Below are positions 43,501-51,306 of a stretch of 64,000 bases of DNA, in pieces. This DNA comes from JAAYPI01 sp963668615 (GTDB lineage Bacteria > Bacteroidota > Bacteroidia > Bacteroidales > Paludibacteraceae), in assembly GCA_963668615.2 (NCBI GenBank), contig CAXXCL010000003.1:744001-808000 (forward strand). Direction: 5' to 3'. Both the position numbers and the translations under genes were made by a program. Within the stretch, counting starts at the first letter, position 1. Each line of letters opens with the position of its first letter. The notes under the pieces were generated by a model. It worked only from the letters and a program-made list of their open reading frames with translations, did no database searches and was not told the DNA's origin.

Positions 43501-43850
43501 GACTGACTAAAGCTAATACCTTGTTCGTCTTTAACAATTATTTTTTTTGCCAAATGTGTAATTGTCCAAAACAAAAACATGATGGTAAGCCCACTAAACA
43601 TTGCAGACATGAGATTAACCATCCGAGCAACATGGGTGGGATCAGAAGTAAAAAGGGTGAAAAATTTGCCGACTAACATGAAAAAGGGTGCTCCGGGCGG
43701 ATGTCCTACTTCCATCTTAAATGCGGTAGAAATAAATTCCCCACAATCCCAAAAACTAGCAGTAGGCTCAATAGTTAAGCCATAAACTACAGCTGCAACA
43801 AGAAAACAAAGCCAACCGAAAAGATTGTTTATCAGTTTAAAGTGTTTCAT
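40590..43850 (-). CDS. GT117 / DUF2723 membrane O-glycosyltransferase-like protein
   Basis: The 1086-residue protein has an N-terminal membrane half with at least ten segments and the family signature EPTASFWDCGEFISTAFKMEVGHPPGAPFF, like the GT-C fold. A long periplasmic part includes GDNDTFPLWYTQEVEG and NLSYFNTDWYIDQMKRPAYKS. The last 150 residues are helical and TPR-like. In Bacteroidota this family is linked to general protein O-glycosylation in the periplasm, by analogy to protein O-mannosyltransferases; direct evidence is thin. It forms an operon with the deacetylase. Confidence 0.85.
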   Translation of the reverse strand: MKHFKLINNLFGWLCFLVAAVVYGLTIEPTASFWDCGEFISTAFKMEVGHPPGAPFFMLVGKFFTLFTSDPTHVARMVNLMSAMFSGLTIMFLFWTITHLAKKIIVKDEQGISFSQSIVILGSGLVGAMAYAFSDTFWFSAVEGEVYASSSLFTAVVFWLILKWEDQVDKPRSDRYLILIAYLMGLSIGVHLLNLLTIPAIVLVYYFRKTASPNWKGGVLALLISFAMLAFVMYGLIPGVVENAGLFELFFVNTLGFSFNTGAFLYVVLTIAVLVWSIAELYRANPSALRIKISFILSLVLLGVPFLAGSLWVGILIIAAIVWYFVKKKEKINIRLLSTIIVSLTVMLIGYSSYAIVVIRSAANPPMDQNSPDNVFALQGYLNREQYGDRPLFYGEYYSAEPKLVAEGGYCKPVIIKGAKTWGKKEKDSPDEKDEYVVTGTKDKVEYDSQFQTFFPRMYSSNEDHIAAYKGWVKIKGKTVKYDRCGQEVDITVPTFGENLKFFFTYQLNYMYWRYFMWNFSGRQNDMQGHGEVTCGNWITGFNFIDKGMVGDQTNLPAEYAQNKGRNIYYMLPLLLGLIGICFHLLLSGKKGVQGFWVVGMLFFMTGIAIVLYLNQGPSEPRERDYAYAGSFYAFAIWIGFGVAGIAKFLEDKKVPAILAAIVAFLFAAPVPVLMAQQNWDDHDRSNRYVVRDFAQNYFNSCAPNAILFTNGDNDTFPLWYTQEVEGANVAMDKRVCNLSYFNTDWYIDQMKRPAYKSKEMPISWGRKTYAEGKRNYAYVLDRMPGSANLKDALTFLASDDPRTKIDPQTGETHDFIPAVKLTCPVNADNLVKQGAIKEEEKASILPNMTLKFKDKQMLTKSELMILETIAQNNFERPIYYAVTVGSEMYLDLKKYFQLEGFAYRIVPRSDSTMQNTYVNTDLMYDNMMHKFKFGGIENPHVYLDENILRMTRLHRQMFASLAEALISENKKDKALQVVDYCMKVIPGKTVPHDYSSCSLVEYYYALGQPKKAKALANEIGDRAIENLAWLSKLTSDQQASATYDIYRNFASIRNIAYITRQYDKELFKKYYDVFVLYEDKYDSLK

Positions 43851-43886
43851 TTAGAGGCTATTTTTTTTTGAATTTTTTAAAGCGAA

Positions 43887-43894
43887 CAAAAGTA
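43887..43894 (-). promoter_or_regulatory. -7 box of the GT117-deacetylase operon
   Basis: TACTTTTG on the minus strand fits TAnnTTTG, 36 bases before the GT117 start at 43850. Confidence 0.5.
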
Positions 43895-43956
43895 ATCATT
43901 TTTAATAAAAAAGAAAGCAAAACAGCTTTTTCGCGAAACTTTTTTAAGAAAGATTA

Positions 43957-43986
43957 TTGGTTGTAAAAAAGTTATGGTTATCTTTG
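43957..43986 (+). promoter_or_regulatory. rpsO promoter
   Basis: TTG at 43957-43959 and TATCTTTG at 43979-43986, spacer 19, match the -33 and -7 elements. The start codon at 44024 is 37 bases further, so the leader is short. Confidence 0.65.
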
Positions 43987-44023
43987 CCGACATTTTATTA
44001 ACGTTTCCCAGAAAAAACTTGTT

Positions 44024-44293
44024 ATGTACTTAAACAAAGAAAAAAAAGAAGAGATCTTCGGGAAATACGGAAAGTCCAATACTGATACCGGCTCACCTGA
44101 AAGCCAGATAGCATTATTCTCATACCGTATCTCTCATTTGACTGAACACACAAAGTCAAATCACAAAGATCATAGCACAGAACGTGCTTTAGTAGCATTG
44201 GTAGGAAAACGTCGTCGTATGCTTGACTATTTGAAAGCAATAGACATCAATCGTTATCGTGCCATTATTAAAGAATTGGGTATTAGAAAATAA
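44024..44293 (+). CDS. rpsO: 30S ribosomal protein S15
   Basis: The 89-residue protein binds 16S rRNA helix 22. Typical segments are FGKYGKSNTDTGSPESQIALFSYRI, LTEHTKSNHKDHSTERALVALVGKRRRMLDYL. A perfect terminator follows. It is a single gene. Confidence 0.97.
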   Translation: MYLNKEKKEEIFGKYGKSNTDTGSPESQIALFSYRISHLTEHTKSNHKDHSTERALVALVGKRRRMLDYLKAIDINRYRAIIKELGIRK

Positions 44294-44316
44294 TCCCGCT
44301 TGCTTTAATGAAACAT

Positions 44317-44348
44317 AAAAAAGTCCGAATTATCATTCGGACTTTTTT
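44317..44348. terminator. Bidirectional terminator between rpsO and dusB
   Basis: AAAAAAGTCCGAAT (44317-44330), loop TATC, ATTCGGACTTTTTT (44335-44348). A and T runs on each side let it end both convergent transcripts. Confidence 0.9.
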
Positions 44349-44372
44349 ATTGCCGGTTGTAAACCAATTCAT

Positions 44373-45344
44373 TTATTGTTCTATTGAATCAAAGATAGCA
44401 AAAAGCTCTTCCACCGTAGCAGCTCGCAGCATGGCTATACGGGTTTCTTTAAAATTAGGAATGCCTTTAAATAAAGGTGCGGCAGCCAAATGTCTGCGAA
44501 TGTGCAAAATGCCTCGTCTTTCATCCAACCATTCCACACTACGCAATACTTGTTCTTTTATAATTTCCATTTGTTCCTGAAAAGCAAATGGAATAGTATA
44601 CTCACCTGTTTGCAAATAATATTTCATTTCTTTGAAAATCCAAGGCTTACCAATAGAAGCTCTACCTATCATAACAGCATCCACTCCATAGGTATCAAAA
44701 CATTCTTGCGCACGTTCGGGAGTTGTCACATCGCCATTGCCAATAATAGGAATACTCATTCGAGGATTGTTTTTTACTTTACCAATGAGTGTCCAATCAG
44801 CGTTCCCCCTATACATTTGGCTTCTTGTGCGACCATGAATGGTGATAGCTGCAATGCCGCAATCCTGTAATTGCTCTGCTAAATCGACAATAATGCGATT
44901 ATCATCGTCCCAACCTAAACGAGTTTTTACGGTAACAGGTGTTTTTACTGCATTTACAACTTCCTTGGTTATTTTGAGCATTTTAGGAATATCTTTCAAC
45001 AAGCCGGCACCGGCACCTTTGCCCGCCACTTTTTTTACAGGACAACCAAAATTTAAATCTATTATTTCAGGATGTGCCGTTTCGGCTATGCGAGCAGCTT
45101 CCGCCATTGCATCAGGCTCTCTTCCGTAAAGCTGGATAGCAACCGGTCGTTCCTCATCACAAATACACAATTTTTGTTCTGTACGTTGCACATTACGAAT
45201 CAAGGCATCTGCAGAAATAAATTCCGTATATACCATATCTGCTCCAAATCTTTTGCAAAGCAGGCGGAAGTTAGGATTGGTAACATCCTCCATAGGTGCC
45301 AAAAAAAGCGGTTTATCAGGAAACTGTATATGTGCAATTTTCAT
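44373..45344 (-). CDS. dusB: tRNA-dihydrouridine synthase
   Basis: The 323-residue flavoenzyme reduces uridine to dihydrouridine in tRNA D-loops. PLFLAPMEDVTN opens the TIM barrel; the catalytic Cys lies in NFGCPVKKVAGKGAGAGLL; TIHGRTRSQMYRGNADW and IPIIGNGDV are further Dus motifs, and GVDAVMIGRASIGKPWIF marks the B type. It follows metK after 18 bases, so it should share its SAM-responsive leader. Confidence 0.93.
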   Translation of the reverse strand: MKIAHIQFPDKPLFLAPMEDVTNPNFRLLCKRFGADMVYTEFISADALIRNVQRTEQKLCICDEERPVAIQLYGREPDAMAEAARIAETAHPEIIDLNFGCPVKKVAGKGAGAGLLKDIPKMLKITKEVVNAVKTPVTVKTRLGWDDDNRIIVDLAEQLQDCGIAAITIHGRTRSQMYRGNADWTLIGKVKNNPRMSIPIIGNGDVTTPERAQECFDTYGVDAVMIGRASIGKPWIFKEMKYYLQTGEYTIPFAFQEQMEIIKEQVLRSVEWLDERRGILHIRRHLAAAPLFKGIPNFKETRIAMLRAATVEELFAIFDSIEQ

Positions 45345-45362
45345 AAATGCTTGTCCAAAATT

Positions 45363-46643
45363 TTATAACCCAAATACTTTTTGGATTTCAGCAACTTTAT
45401 CTACTTTTTCCCAAGTAAATAATTCCACTTTTTTTGAAATTTCATTTCCATTTCCATCTTTGAATTTCTTGACAACTTCGATGGGAGTACGACCCATATG
45501 TCCGTAAGACGCCGTTTCTTCGTAAATCGGATTACGCAATTTCAAACGTTCTTCAATTGCTTTTGGTCGCATATCGAAGAGTTTTTCAATCTTTTCGGCA
45601 ATCTCGCCATCACTTAATTTTACTTTAGCAGTTCCATAGGTATTTACGTACAAATTCATTGGTTTAGCAACACCAATGGCATATGCAACTTGCACCAATA
45701 CTTCGTTAGCCAAACCTGCGGCAACAATGTTTTTAGCAATATGACGAGCGGCATAAGCGGCTGAACGGTCAACTTTGGAAGGATCCTTACCGGAAAAAGC
45801 ACCACCACCATGTGCTCCTTTTCCGCCATAGGTATCCACGATAATCTTACGCCCCGTCAAACCGGTATCTCCGTGAGGGCCGCCAATAACAAATTTCCCT
45901 GTAGGGTTAACAAATAATTTGTAGTCGTTGGTAAACAAAGCTTTATATTCGGTATCCTTGGCAATAACACGAGGGATGAGGATTTCTCGGACATCTTCTT
46001 CTATTTTTGCTAACATTTCCGCATCAGCAGCAGCTTCCGTTTTATTAGCCGTAGGCAAAACGAATTCATCATGTTGAGTAGAAATGACAATAGTATCAAT
46101 TCTTTTGGGTTTGTTGTCATCTCCATATTCGATGGTAACTTGCGATTTTGCATCAGGACGAAGGTATGTCATTGCTCTCCCTTCACGACGAATAGCAGAC
46201 AATTCTTCGACCAAAGCATGAGACAAATCAAGTGCTATGGGCATCAAATTTTTGGTTTCGTTTGTTGCATAACCAAACATCATTCCCTGATCGCCAGCAC
46301 CTTGATTCATAGGGTCTTGACGCACAACACCACGATTGATATCCCCTGATTGTTCATGAATGGCTGAGAAAATTCCACAAGAATTGCCATCAAACATATA
46401 CTCGCTTTTTGTGTAGCCAATCCGATTGATTACTCTCCGTGCAACTGACTGAACATCAACATATGCATTTGAGTTAACTTCTCCTGCCAACACAACTTGC
46501 CCCGTAGTTACAAGTGTTTCACAAGCAACTTTTGAAGAACTGTCCAACGCCAAAAAATTGTCAAGAATAGCATCAGAAATTTGATCGGCAACTTTGTCCG
46601 GATGACCTTCCGAAACAGATTCGGATGAAAAAAAATATCCCAT
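45363..46643 (-). CDS. metK: S-adenosylmethionine synthetase
   Basis: MetK makes SAM from methionine and ATP. The 426-residue protein has SVSEGHPDKVADQISDAILD near the start, GDQGMMFGYATNE, and the P-loop GGAHGGGAFSGKDPSKVDRSAAYAARH. It is slightly longer than the E. coli enzyme (384), with an insert near residues 180-215 as in other Bacteroidota. A leader of about 135 bases with a SAM-II-like aptamer precedes it, meaning its product should control its own synthesis. dusB follows in the same transcript. Confidence 0.97.
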   Translation of the reverse strand: MGYFFSSESVSEGHPDKVADQISDAILDNFLALDSSSKVACETLVTTGQVVLAGEVNSNAYVDVQSVARRVINRIGYTKSEYMFDGNSCGIFSAIHEQSGDINRGVVRQDPMNQGAGDQGMMFGYATNETKNLMPIALDLSHALVEELSAIRREGRAMTYLRPDAKSQVTIEYGDDNKPKRIDTIVISTQHDEFVLPTANKTEAAADAEMLAKIEEDVREILIPRVIAKDTEYKALFTNDYKLFVNPTGKFVIGGPHGDTGLTGRKIIVDTYGGKGAHGGGAFSGKDPSKVDRSAAYAARHIAKNIVAAGLANEVLVQVAYAIGVAKPMNLYVNTYGTAKVKLSDGEIAEKIEKLFDMRPKAIEERLKLRNPIYEETASYGHMGRTPIEVVKKFKDGNGNEISKKVELFTWEKVDKVAEIQKVFGL

Positions 46644-46704
46644 ACATTTTAAATTTAACGATAATTAAATATAGAAATTGGTTGGGGAAGGAATTCAGAA
46701 GGGC

Positions 46705-46728
46705 TTACAAAGAGTACAAAAACGACAT
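46705..46728 (-). CDS. Possible 7-codon upstream ORF in the metK leader
   Basis: On the minus strand ATG (46726-46728) opens a frame MSFLYSL and stop. The ATG overlaps the 3' strand of the SAM-II-like aptamer, right after GCTAAA. If translated, SAM binding would mask its start. It may also be chance. Confidence 0.25.
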   Translation of the reverse strand: MSFLYSL

Positions 46729-46774
46729 TTTAGCATTTTTTTCTGTGGTTGCAAGCGATTCAAATCCGTCCACT
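46726..46774 (-). promoter_or_regulatory. SAM-II-like riboswitch aptamer before metK-dusB
   Basis: Read on the minus strand, the RNA has GUGG (46773-46770), then GAUUUG, then CUUGCA followed by CCAC (46748-46745), an A-rich link, and GCUAAA. This is the order and wording of the SAM-II (metA motif, SAM_alpha) pseudoknot: P1 from GUGG/CCAC, the GAUUUG loop, and GCUAAA pairing back to UUGC with the SAM-contacting U. P1 is only four bases, and three extra bases (ACG) follow its 5' strand. It begins within a few bases of the expected transcript start. No terminator follows, so control of translation is more likely. Confidence 0.75.
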
Positions 46775-46783
46775 AATTGAGAG

Positions 46784-46814
46784 CAAAGATATAGAGTTTT
46801 TATTTTGGGACAAA
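46784..46814 (-). promoter_or_regulatory. metK promoter
   Basis: On the minus strand TTTG (46811-46814) and TATCTTTG (46784-46791) with a 19-base spacer match the Bacteroidota promoter well. It overlaps the 3' end of queG. Transcription should begin close to 46777, just before the aptamer. Confidence 0.7.
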
Positions 46815-47720
46815 GAATTGTATGCTTTTTTTAATTTTCGCAAGACCCGCTCTCTGCAAAGGTGAATTTTTAAACAATTGATTGAATATATTTTTGTCAA
46901 TATTTATCCAATCTTCAAGTTCCATCTCTAAAAAGTCATTGGAAACAAATTCATAACAAGAATGGAATTTTGCTTTTTTATTCCACGGACAAACATCTTG
47001 GCAAATATCACAGCCGAAAACATTTCCGGATAATGCCTCTCCTATTTCCGCCGGAATATCTTCCTTATTTTCAATGGTTTGGTAAGAGATGCATTTTCGA
47101 GCATCTATAACATGTTGGGACACAAGGGATTTAGTTGGACAAGCATCCACACAACGAGTACATGTGCCGCAACGGGAAGTCGCGACTGGACTATCATATA
47201 ACAATTCGACATCGGTAATGATTTCCCCGATAAAAAAATAAGATCCCAATGCCTTATTTATCAAACACGTATTTTTACCAATCCAACCCAGACCTGCTTG
47301 CTCAGCCCAACGACGTTCCAAAACAGGAGCAGAGTCGCAAAAGCATTGTTGCATGTCTATCTTAATTTCGGGAATAGTCTCAACAATTTTTCGTAATTTT
47401 TCTTTAACAATATAATGATAATCTTTTCCGTAAGCGTACTTTGCTATTTTGGGAGCAGAGGGATTTTGTTGTTGAGAAGGAAAATAATTCAAAAGAACCA
47501 CAATAACGGAACGAGCCTTTTCTATTAACAATTGAGGGTTCACTCGCTTTTCAAAGTTTTGATGCATATAACCCATGTTTCCAGCAAAATCTTGCGACAA
47601 CCATTTTTTTAGAAATTCGCTATCCTTTTCTAAAGAACTGACTTCTGCAATACCTACAGCATCGAAACCAACTTCAAGAGCTGTCTTTTTTACCAAAGAT
47701 GTCAACGTTATTTTATCCAC
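46800..47720 (-). CDS. queG: Epoxyqueuosine reductase
   Basis: QueG does the last step to queuosine in tRNA using cobalamin and two 4Fe-4S clusters. From GTG 47720 the protein has 306 residues. Cluster motifs are CGTCTRCVDACPTKSL and CDICQDVCPWNKK; YGKDYHYIVKEKL and DSAPVLERRWAEQAGLGWIGKNTCLI are family motifs. I chose GTG because AAGGAAG lies just upstream, a TACTTTTG -7 box lies at 47764-47771, and the longer in-frame extension to 47882 would start before that box and cross the divergent promoter. folE supplies the pathway's first intermediate. Confidence 0.93.
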   Translation of the reverse strand: MDKITLTSLVKKTALEVGFDAVGIAEVSSLEKDSEFLKKWLSQDFAGNMGYMHQNFEKRVNPQLLIEKARSVIVVLLNYFPSQQQNPSAPKIAKYAYGKDYHYIVKEKLRKIVETIPEIKIDMQQCFCDSAPVLERRWAEQAGLGWIGKNTCLINKALGSYFFIGEIITDVELLYDSPVATSRCGTCTRCVDACPTKSLVSQHVIDARKCISYQTIENKEDIPAEIGEALSGNVFGCDICQDVCPWNKKAKFHSCYEFVSNDFLEMELEDWINIDKNIFNQLFKNSPLQRAGLAKIKKSIQFFVPK

Positions 47721-47763
47721 TTGCTTCCTTATTTCAGTATTTTTATGAGAGCAGATTCTGCAA

Positions 47764-47771
47764 CAAAAGTA
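47764..47771 (-). promoter_or_regulatory. -7 box of queG
   Basis: TACTTTTG on the minus strand fits TAnnTTTG, 43 bases before the GTG start; it helps rule out longer starts. Confidence 0.55.
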
Positions 47772-47812
47772 ACGAAAAGAGAGTGCAAGAAAAAAAATAA
47801 AATTTAAAAATA

Positions 47813-47842
47813 TTGTAGATAGAAATGGTTTTTGTAGATTTG
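47813..47842 (+). promoter_or_regulatory. Promoter of the GNAT-like gene
   Basis: TTG (47813-47815) and TAGATTTG (47835-47842) with a 19-base spacer; the gene starts at 47870. Confidence 0.68.
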
Positions 47843-47869
47843 CAGGTTTAAAAATAAAAATATACATAT

Positions 47870-49006
47870 ATGTCAGTAACAATCAAAGAAGCCGTTTCGA
47901 AAAAAGAAATGAAACAATTCATCCAGTTCGGAATTGATTTGTATAAAGGGAATCCGTACTTTTGTCCCCCTTTGCTTTTTGACGAGCGAAACACGCTTGA
48001 TAGGAAAAAGAATCCTGCCTTTGAGGTTTGTGAATCTATCTATTTTTTGGCTTACAAAGACAATAAAATTGTAGGACGTGTCGCTGGCATCGTTAACCAT
48101 AGAGCGAATGAAGTTTGGAAAGTAAAAAAGGTTCGTTTTGGATGGATTGATTTCATTGATGATATGGAAGTTTCAACAGCCCTCTTTAAAGCTGTAGAAG
48201 CTTGGGGGAAATCCAAAGGAATGGATGTAATGAACGGACCAGTAGGTTTTACCGACTTCGACCATACAGGGTTACTTTTGGAGGGTTATGACAAAGTATC
48301 ATCTATGGCCGTTTTGTATAATTACCCTTATTACGTTGAACATTTTGAGAAATTTGGTTTTGTAAAGGAAGCTGATTGGTTGGAATGGAGGATAAAAACT
48401 CCAAATGCAATTCCGGAACGAATCGATCGTGTAGCAGCTTTGGTTACCGAAAAATATAATTTAAAAGTTGTAAAAGTAAAATCAAACAAAGAGCTGGTAA
48501 AACGCTTTGGCTACTCTTACTTCGACCTTATTGACACGGCATATCAACCTTTGTACAACTATTCTCCGCTAACGGATAGACAAAAAAGATATTATGCGGA
48601 TATGTTCTTCCCCATGCTGAATTTTGATTTTGTCTCTTTAATTGTAAATGATAAAGACGAATTGGTTGGTGTCGGCGGAGGTATGCCGGATATCACAAAA
48701 GCTTTACAGAAAAATCAAGGAAGACTTTTTCCTTTTGGTTTTATTCCCCTTCTAAAGACATTAAAATCGAAAAAAATAGATGTAGTAGACCTTCTTCTAA
48801 TTGCAGTTCGTCCTGATTACCAAAACAGAGGAGTAAACGCCCTGATTTTTGCAGAACAAATTCCTTTATATCAAAAATACCAAGTGAAATTTACTGAAAC
48901 TTCTTATGTATTGGAAACAAACCTAAAAAGTTACTCGAATTACATTTATTTCGAAAAAGAACAACACAAAAGACGTAGAGCATACGTAAGACCAATATCC
49001 ATCTAA
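47870..49006 (+). CDS. GNAT-fold family protein of unknown substrate
   Basis: The 378-residue protein has two parts that look GNAT-like. The first contains FLAYKDNKIVGRVAGIVNHRANEVWK and GWIDFIDDMEVSTALFKAVEAWGKSKGMD, with GPVGFTDFDHTGLLLEGYD. The second contains DELVGVGGGMPDITKAL and IAVRPDYQNRGVNALIF, the acetyl-CoA binding turn (RPDYQNRG). It is a known hypothetical family in Bacteroidota; the acceptor is unknown. It stands alone between its own promoter and a long perfect terminator. Confidence 0.7.
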   Translation: MSVTIKEAVSKKEMKQFIQFGIDLYKGNPYFCPPLLFDERNTLDRKKNPAFEVCESIYFLAYKDNKIVGRVAGIVNHRANEVWKVKKVRFGWIDFIDDMEVSTALFKAVEAWGKSKGMDVMNGPVGFTDFDHTGLLLEGYDKVSSMAVLYNYPYYVEHFEKFGFVKEADWLEWRIKTPNAIPERIDRVAALVTEKYNLKVVKVKSNKELVKRFGYSYFDLIDTAYQPLYNYSPLTDRQKRYYADMFFPMLNFDFVSLIVNDKDELVGVGGGMPDITKALQKNQGRLFPFGFIPLLKTLKSKKIDVVDLLLIAVRPDYQNRGVNALIFAEQIPLYQKYQVKFTETSYVLETNLKSYSNYIYFEKEQHKRRRAYVRPISI

Positions 49007-49051
49007 AACAATAGCGGCTACTTTTATCAAAAAAGTAGCCGCTATTGTTTA
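49007..49051. terminator. Very strong bidirectional terminator
   Basis: AAACAATAGCGGCTACTTTT (49007-49026) pairs base for base with 49032-49051 around the loop ATCAA, a perfect 20-bp stem between the convergent GNAT and fumarase genes. The T run at the end is short (TTT), so termination may depend on stem strength. Confidence 0.82.
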
Positions 49052-49067
49052 CTGCTCTATCTCTTAC

Positions 49068-50702
49068 TTACTTTATACAGCAAGGTTTAAGTTGTTTGAA
49101 AAAGTCGTTTCCTTTATCGTCTACTAAAATAAATGCAGGAAAGTCTTCTACTTCTATTTTCCAAATTGCTTCCATACCCAACTCGGGGTATTCAAGACAT
49201 TCGATTTTCTTAATGTTGTTTTGGGCTAGAATAGCAGCCGGGCCCCCGATAGAACCGAGGTAAAATCCGCCATATTTTTTACAAGCATCTGTTACTTCCT
49301 GACTACGATTACCCTTTGCTAACATAATAAGACTTGCACCTTGTGATTGAAATAAATCAACATAAGAGTCCATGCGACCAGCTGTAGTCGGCCCCATAGA
49401 ACCACAAGCCATACCTTGCGGTGTTTTTGCAGGACCTGCATAATAAATAGGATGATCTTTTACATATTGCGGCAAACCATCTCCGTTATCAAGACGTTCT
49501 TTTAATTTAGCATGGGCAATATCACGACCAACAACAATAGTTCCGGTAAGGGACAATCTTGTTGAAACAGGGTATTTCGTCAAATCGGCAAGGACTTCCT
49601 TCATAGGACGATTTAGATTTATTTTAACAGGATTTCCTTCTCCGGCCTGACGCATTGATTCAGGGATGTATTTCCCGGGATTACTTTCCAATTTTTCTAA
49701 CCAAATACCGTCCTTGTTTATTTTCGCTTTTACATTTCTGTCGGCAGAACAAGAAACAGCCATTGCGACAGGACAAGAAGCTCCATGTCGAGGAAGACGC
49801 ACAATACGAACATCATGGGCATAATATTTACCGCCAAATTGTGCTCCAAAACCACATTGTTGAGCTGCTTTTAATATTTTTGCTTCCAATTCTACATCAC
49901 GAAAAGCTTGACCACCCTCGTTTCCCTGAGTTGGAAGTTCATCATAATATTTCGCAGAAGCCAATTTAACAGTTTTAAGAGCCATATCAGCTGATGTTCC
50001 ACCAATAACAAAAGCAATGTGATAAGGAGGGCAAGCTGCCGTTCCTAAAGTTCTCATTTTTTCCACCAAAAACTTTTCTAATTTTTCAGGGTTTAACAAA
50101 GCTTTTGTTTCTTGAAACAAATATGTTTTGTTGGCAGAACCTCCTCCTTTGGCAATAAAAAGAAATTTATATTCTGCTCCATCTATGCTCATAATATCAA
50201 TTTGAGCGGGTAAATTACACCCCGAATTGATTTCTTTGTACATGTCTAGTGGAATGGTTTGTGAATAACGCAAGTTTTCTTCGGTGTAGGTTTTATAGAC
50301 ACCTTTGGAAAGAGATGCTTCATCATTTCCTCCTGTCCAAACTTGTTGACCTTTTTTTGCAAAAATAGTTGCGGTTCCAGTATCTTGGCAAAAAGGAAGA
50401 ATTCCTTTTGCTGCAATCTCAGCATTACGAAGCATAGTCAACGCAACATATTTGTCGTTTTCACTTGCTTCTGGATCTGTTAGAATTTTTGCTACTTGTT
50501 GTTGATGAGCAGGACGAAGCATGAAAGCCACGTTTCTCATGGCAGTATTTGCCAGAAGAGTTAATCCCTCAGGTGCAACTTTTACTACTTTCTGACCTTC
50601 AAATTCTACTTCTGATACGAATTCTTTTGTCAACAATTCATATTCTGTCTTGTCTTTCCCAAGGGGAAATGGATTTTGATAGGAAAATACCGGTGTCGCC
50701 AT
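49068..50702 (-). CDS. Class I fumarate hydratase (4Fe-4S)
   Basis: The 544-residue enzyme interconverts fumarate and malate with an oxygen-labile 4Fe-4S cluster. Cys ligands lie in LPFCQDTGTATIF, SGCNLPAQIDI and HGASCPVAMAVSCSADRN. The N- and C-terminal domains of FumA/FumB are fused in one chain, as in E. coli. In fermentative Bacteroidales it serves the reductive branch from oxaloacetate to succinate, which fits the CoA-transferase gene upstream. It is last in a minus-strand row and 11 bases after the 5-FTHF cyclo-ligase. Confidence 0.94.
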   Translation of the reverse strand: MATPVFSYQNPFPLGKDKTEYELLTKEFVSEVEFEGQKVVKVAPEGLTLLANTAMRNVAFMLRPAHQQQVAKILTDPEASENDKYVALTMLRNAEIAAKGILPFCQDTGTATIFAKKGQQVWTGGNDEASLSKGVYKTYTEENLRYSQTIPLDMYKEINSGCNLPAQIDIMSIDGAEYKFLFIAKGGGSANKTYLFQETKALLNPEKLEKFLVEKMRTLGTAACPPYHIAFVIGGTSADMALKTVKLASAKYYDELPTQGNEGGQAFRDVELEAKILKAAQQCGFGAQFGGKYYAHDVRIVRLPRHGASCPVAMAVSCSADRNVKAKINKDGIWLEKLESNPGKYIPESMRQAGEGNPVKINLNRPMKEVLADLTKYPVSTRLSLTGTIVVGRDIAHAKLKERLDNGDGLPQYVKDHPIYYAGPAKTPQGMACGSMGPTTAGRMDSYVDLFQSQGASLIMLAKGNRSQEVTDACKKYGGFYLGSIGGPAAILAQNNIKKIECLEYPELGMEAIWKIEVEDFPAFILVDDKGNDFFKQLKPCCIK

Positions 50703-50713
50703 AATTATAATCT

Positions 50714-51250
50714 TTAGTACAAAATAATATCCATCTTAATATCGTGTTTTTCGGTAGGAATAACATCTACTATTTGTTCCGGATAAGCTACTCCTATTTT
50801 ATATGCAGAAACCAAACACAAAAGCTTGTCATAAAAACCTTTTCCTCTTCCTAATCTATTGTTTTGCTTATCAAAAGCAACTGCAGGAATAACAAAAACA
50901 TCAATTTGGTTAATATCCCCAAATAAAGGAGTTTGCGGTTCTAAAATTTTAAATGACCCTTCTGCCATATCTTTTTCATCTGTATATAGCTTTATAGAAA
51001 GTTCTCCGTCTTGGATTACGGGTAAAAAAAGCCGCTTCTGCCTTGCCCATTTTTTGACAAACGAATGTGTATCAATTTCATCGGGCAATGACCAGAAAAG
51101 CAATACACTTTTTGCTTGCTGAAAAAAGAGGTTATTTTCAAGCTGCTCTAAAATTCTTTTCTCCCTTTCCTTACGTTCATTTGTAGACAAGGAAGCTACT
51201 CTTTCTTTTATTTGTTGTCGAAGTATCTTCTTTGTTGTTAACGAATTCAT
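50714..51250 (-). CDS. 5-formyltetrahydrofolate cyclo-ligase
   Basis: The 178-residue enzyme turns 5-formyl-THF into 5,10-methenyl-THF with ATP. Motifs are LRQQIKERVASLSTNERKEREK at the start, LFWSLPDEIDT and the substrate and ATP motif NRLGRGKGFYDKLL near the end. It lies between the CoA-transferase and the fumarase on one strand. Its product returns folate to the pool used by purine synthesis and methionine. Confidence 0.93.
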   Translation of the reverse strand: MNSLTTKKILRQQIKERVASLSTNERKEREKRILEQLENNLFFQQAKSVLLFWSLPDEIDTHSFVKKWARQKRLFLPVIQDGELSIKLYTDEKDMAEGSFKILEPQTPLFGDINQIDVFVIPAVAFDKQNNRLGRGKGFYDKLLCLVSAYKIGVAYPEQIVDVIPTEKHDIKMDIILY

Positions 51251-51306
51251 GGGTTGAAATATAGCATTTTACATCTTTTCCGTTTGTTAATTAAATGCAA
51301 AGCAAT

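Noticed and set aside
44317..44348. Hairpin after rpsO as a regulatory element
   Set aside because: Perfect stem with A and T runs between convergent genes fits a plain bidirectional terminator.
47721..47882. In-frame N-terminal extension of queG
   Set aside because: It would start upstream of the likely queG -7 box and lie over the divergent gene's promoter; the hydrophobic residues it adds are not part of QueG, and GTG 47720 has a good upstream AAGGAAG.
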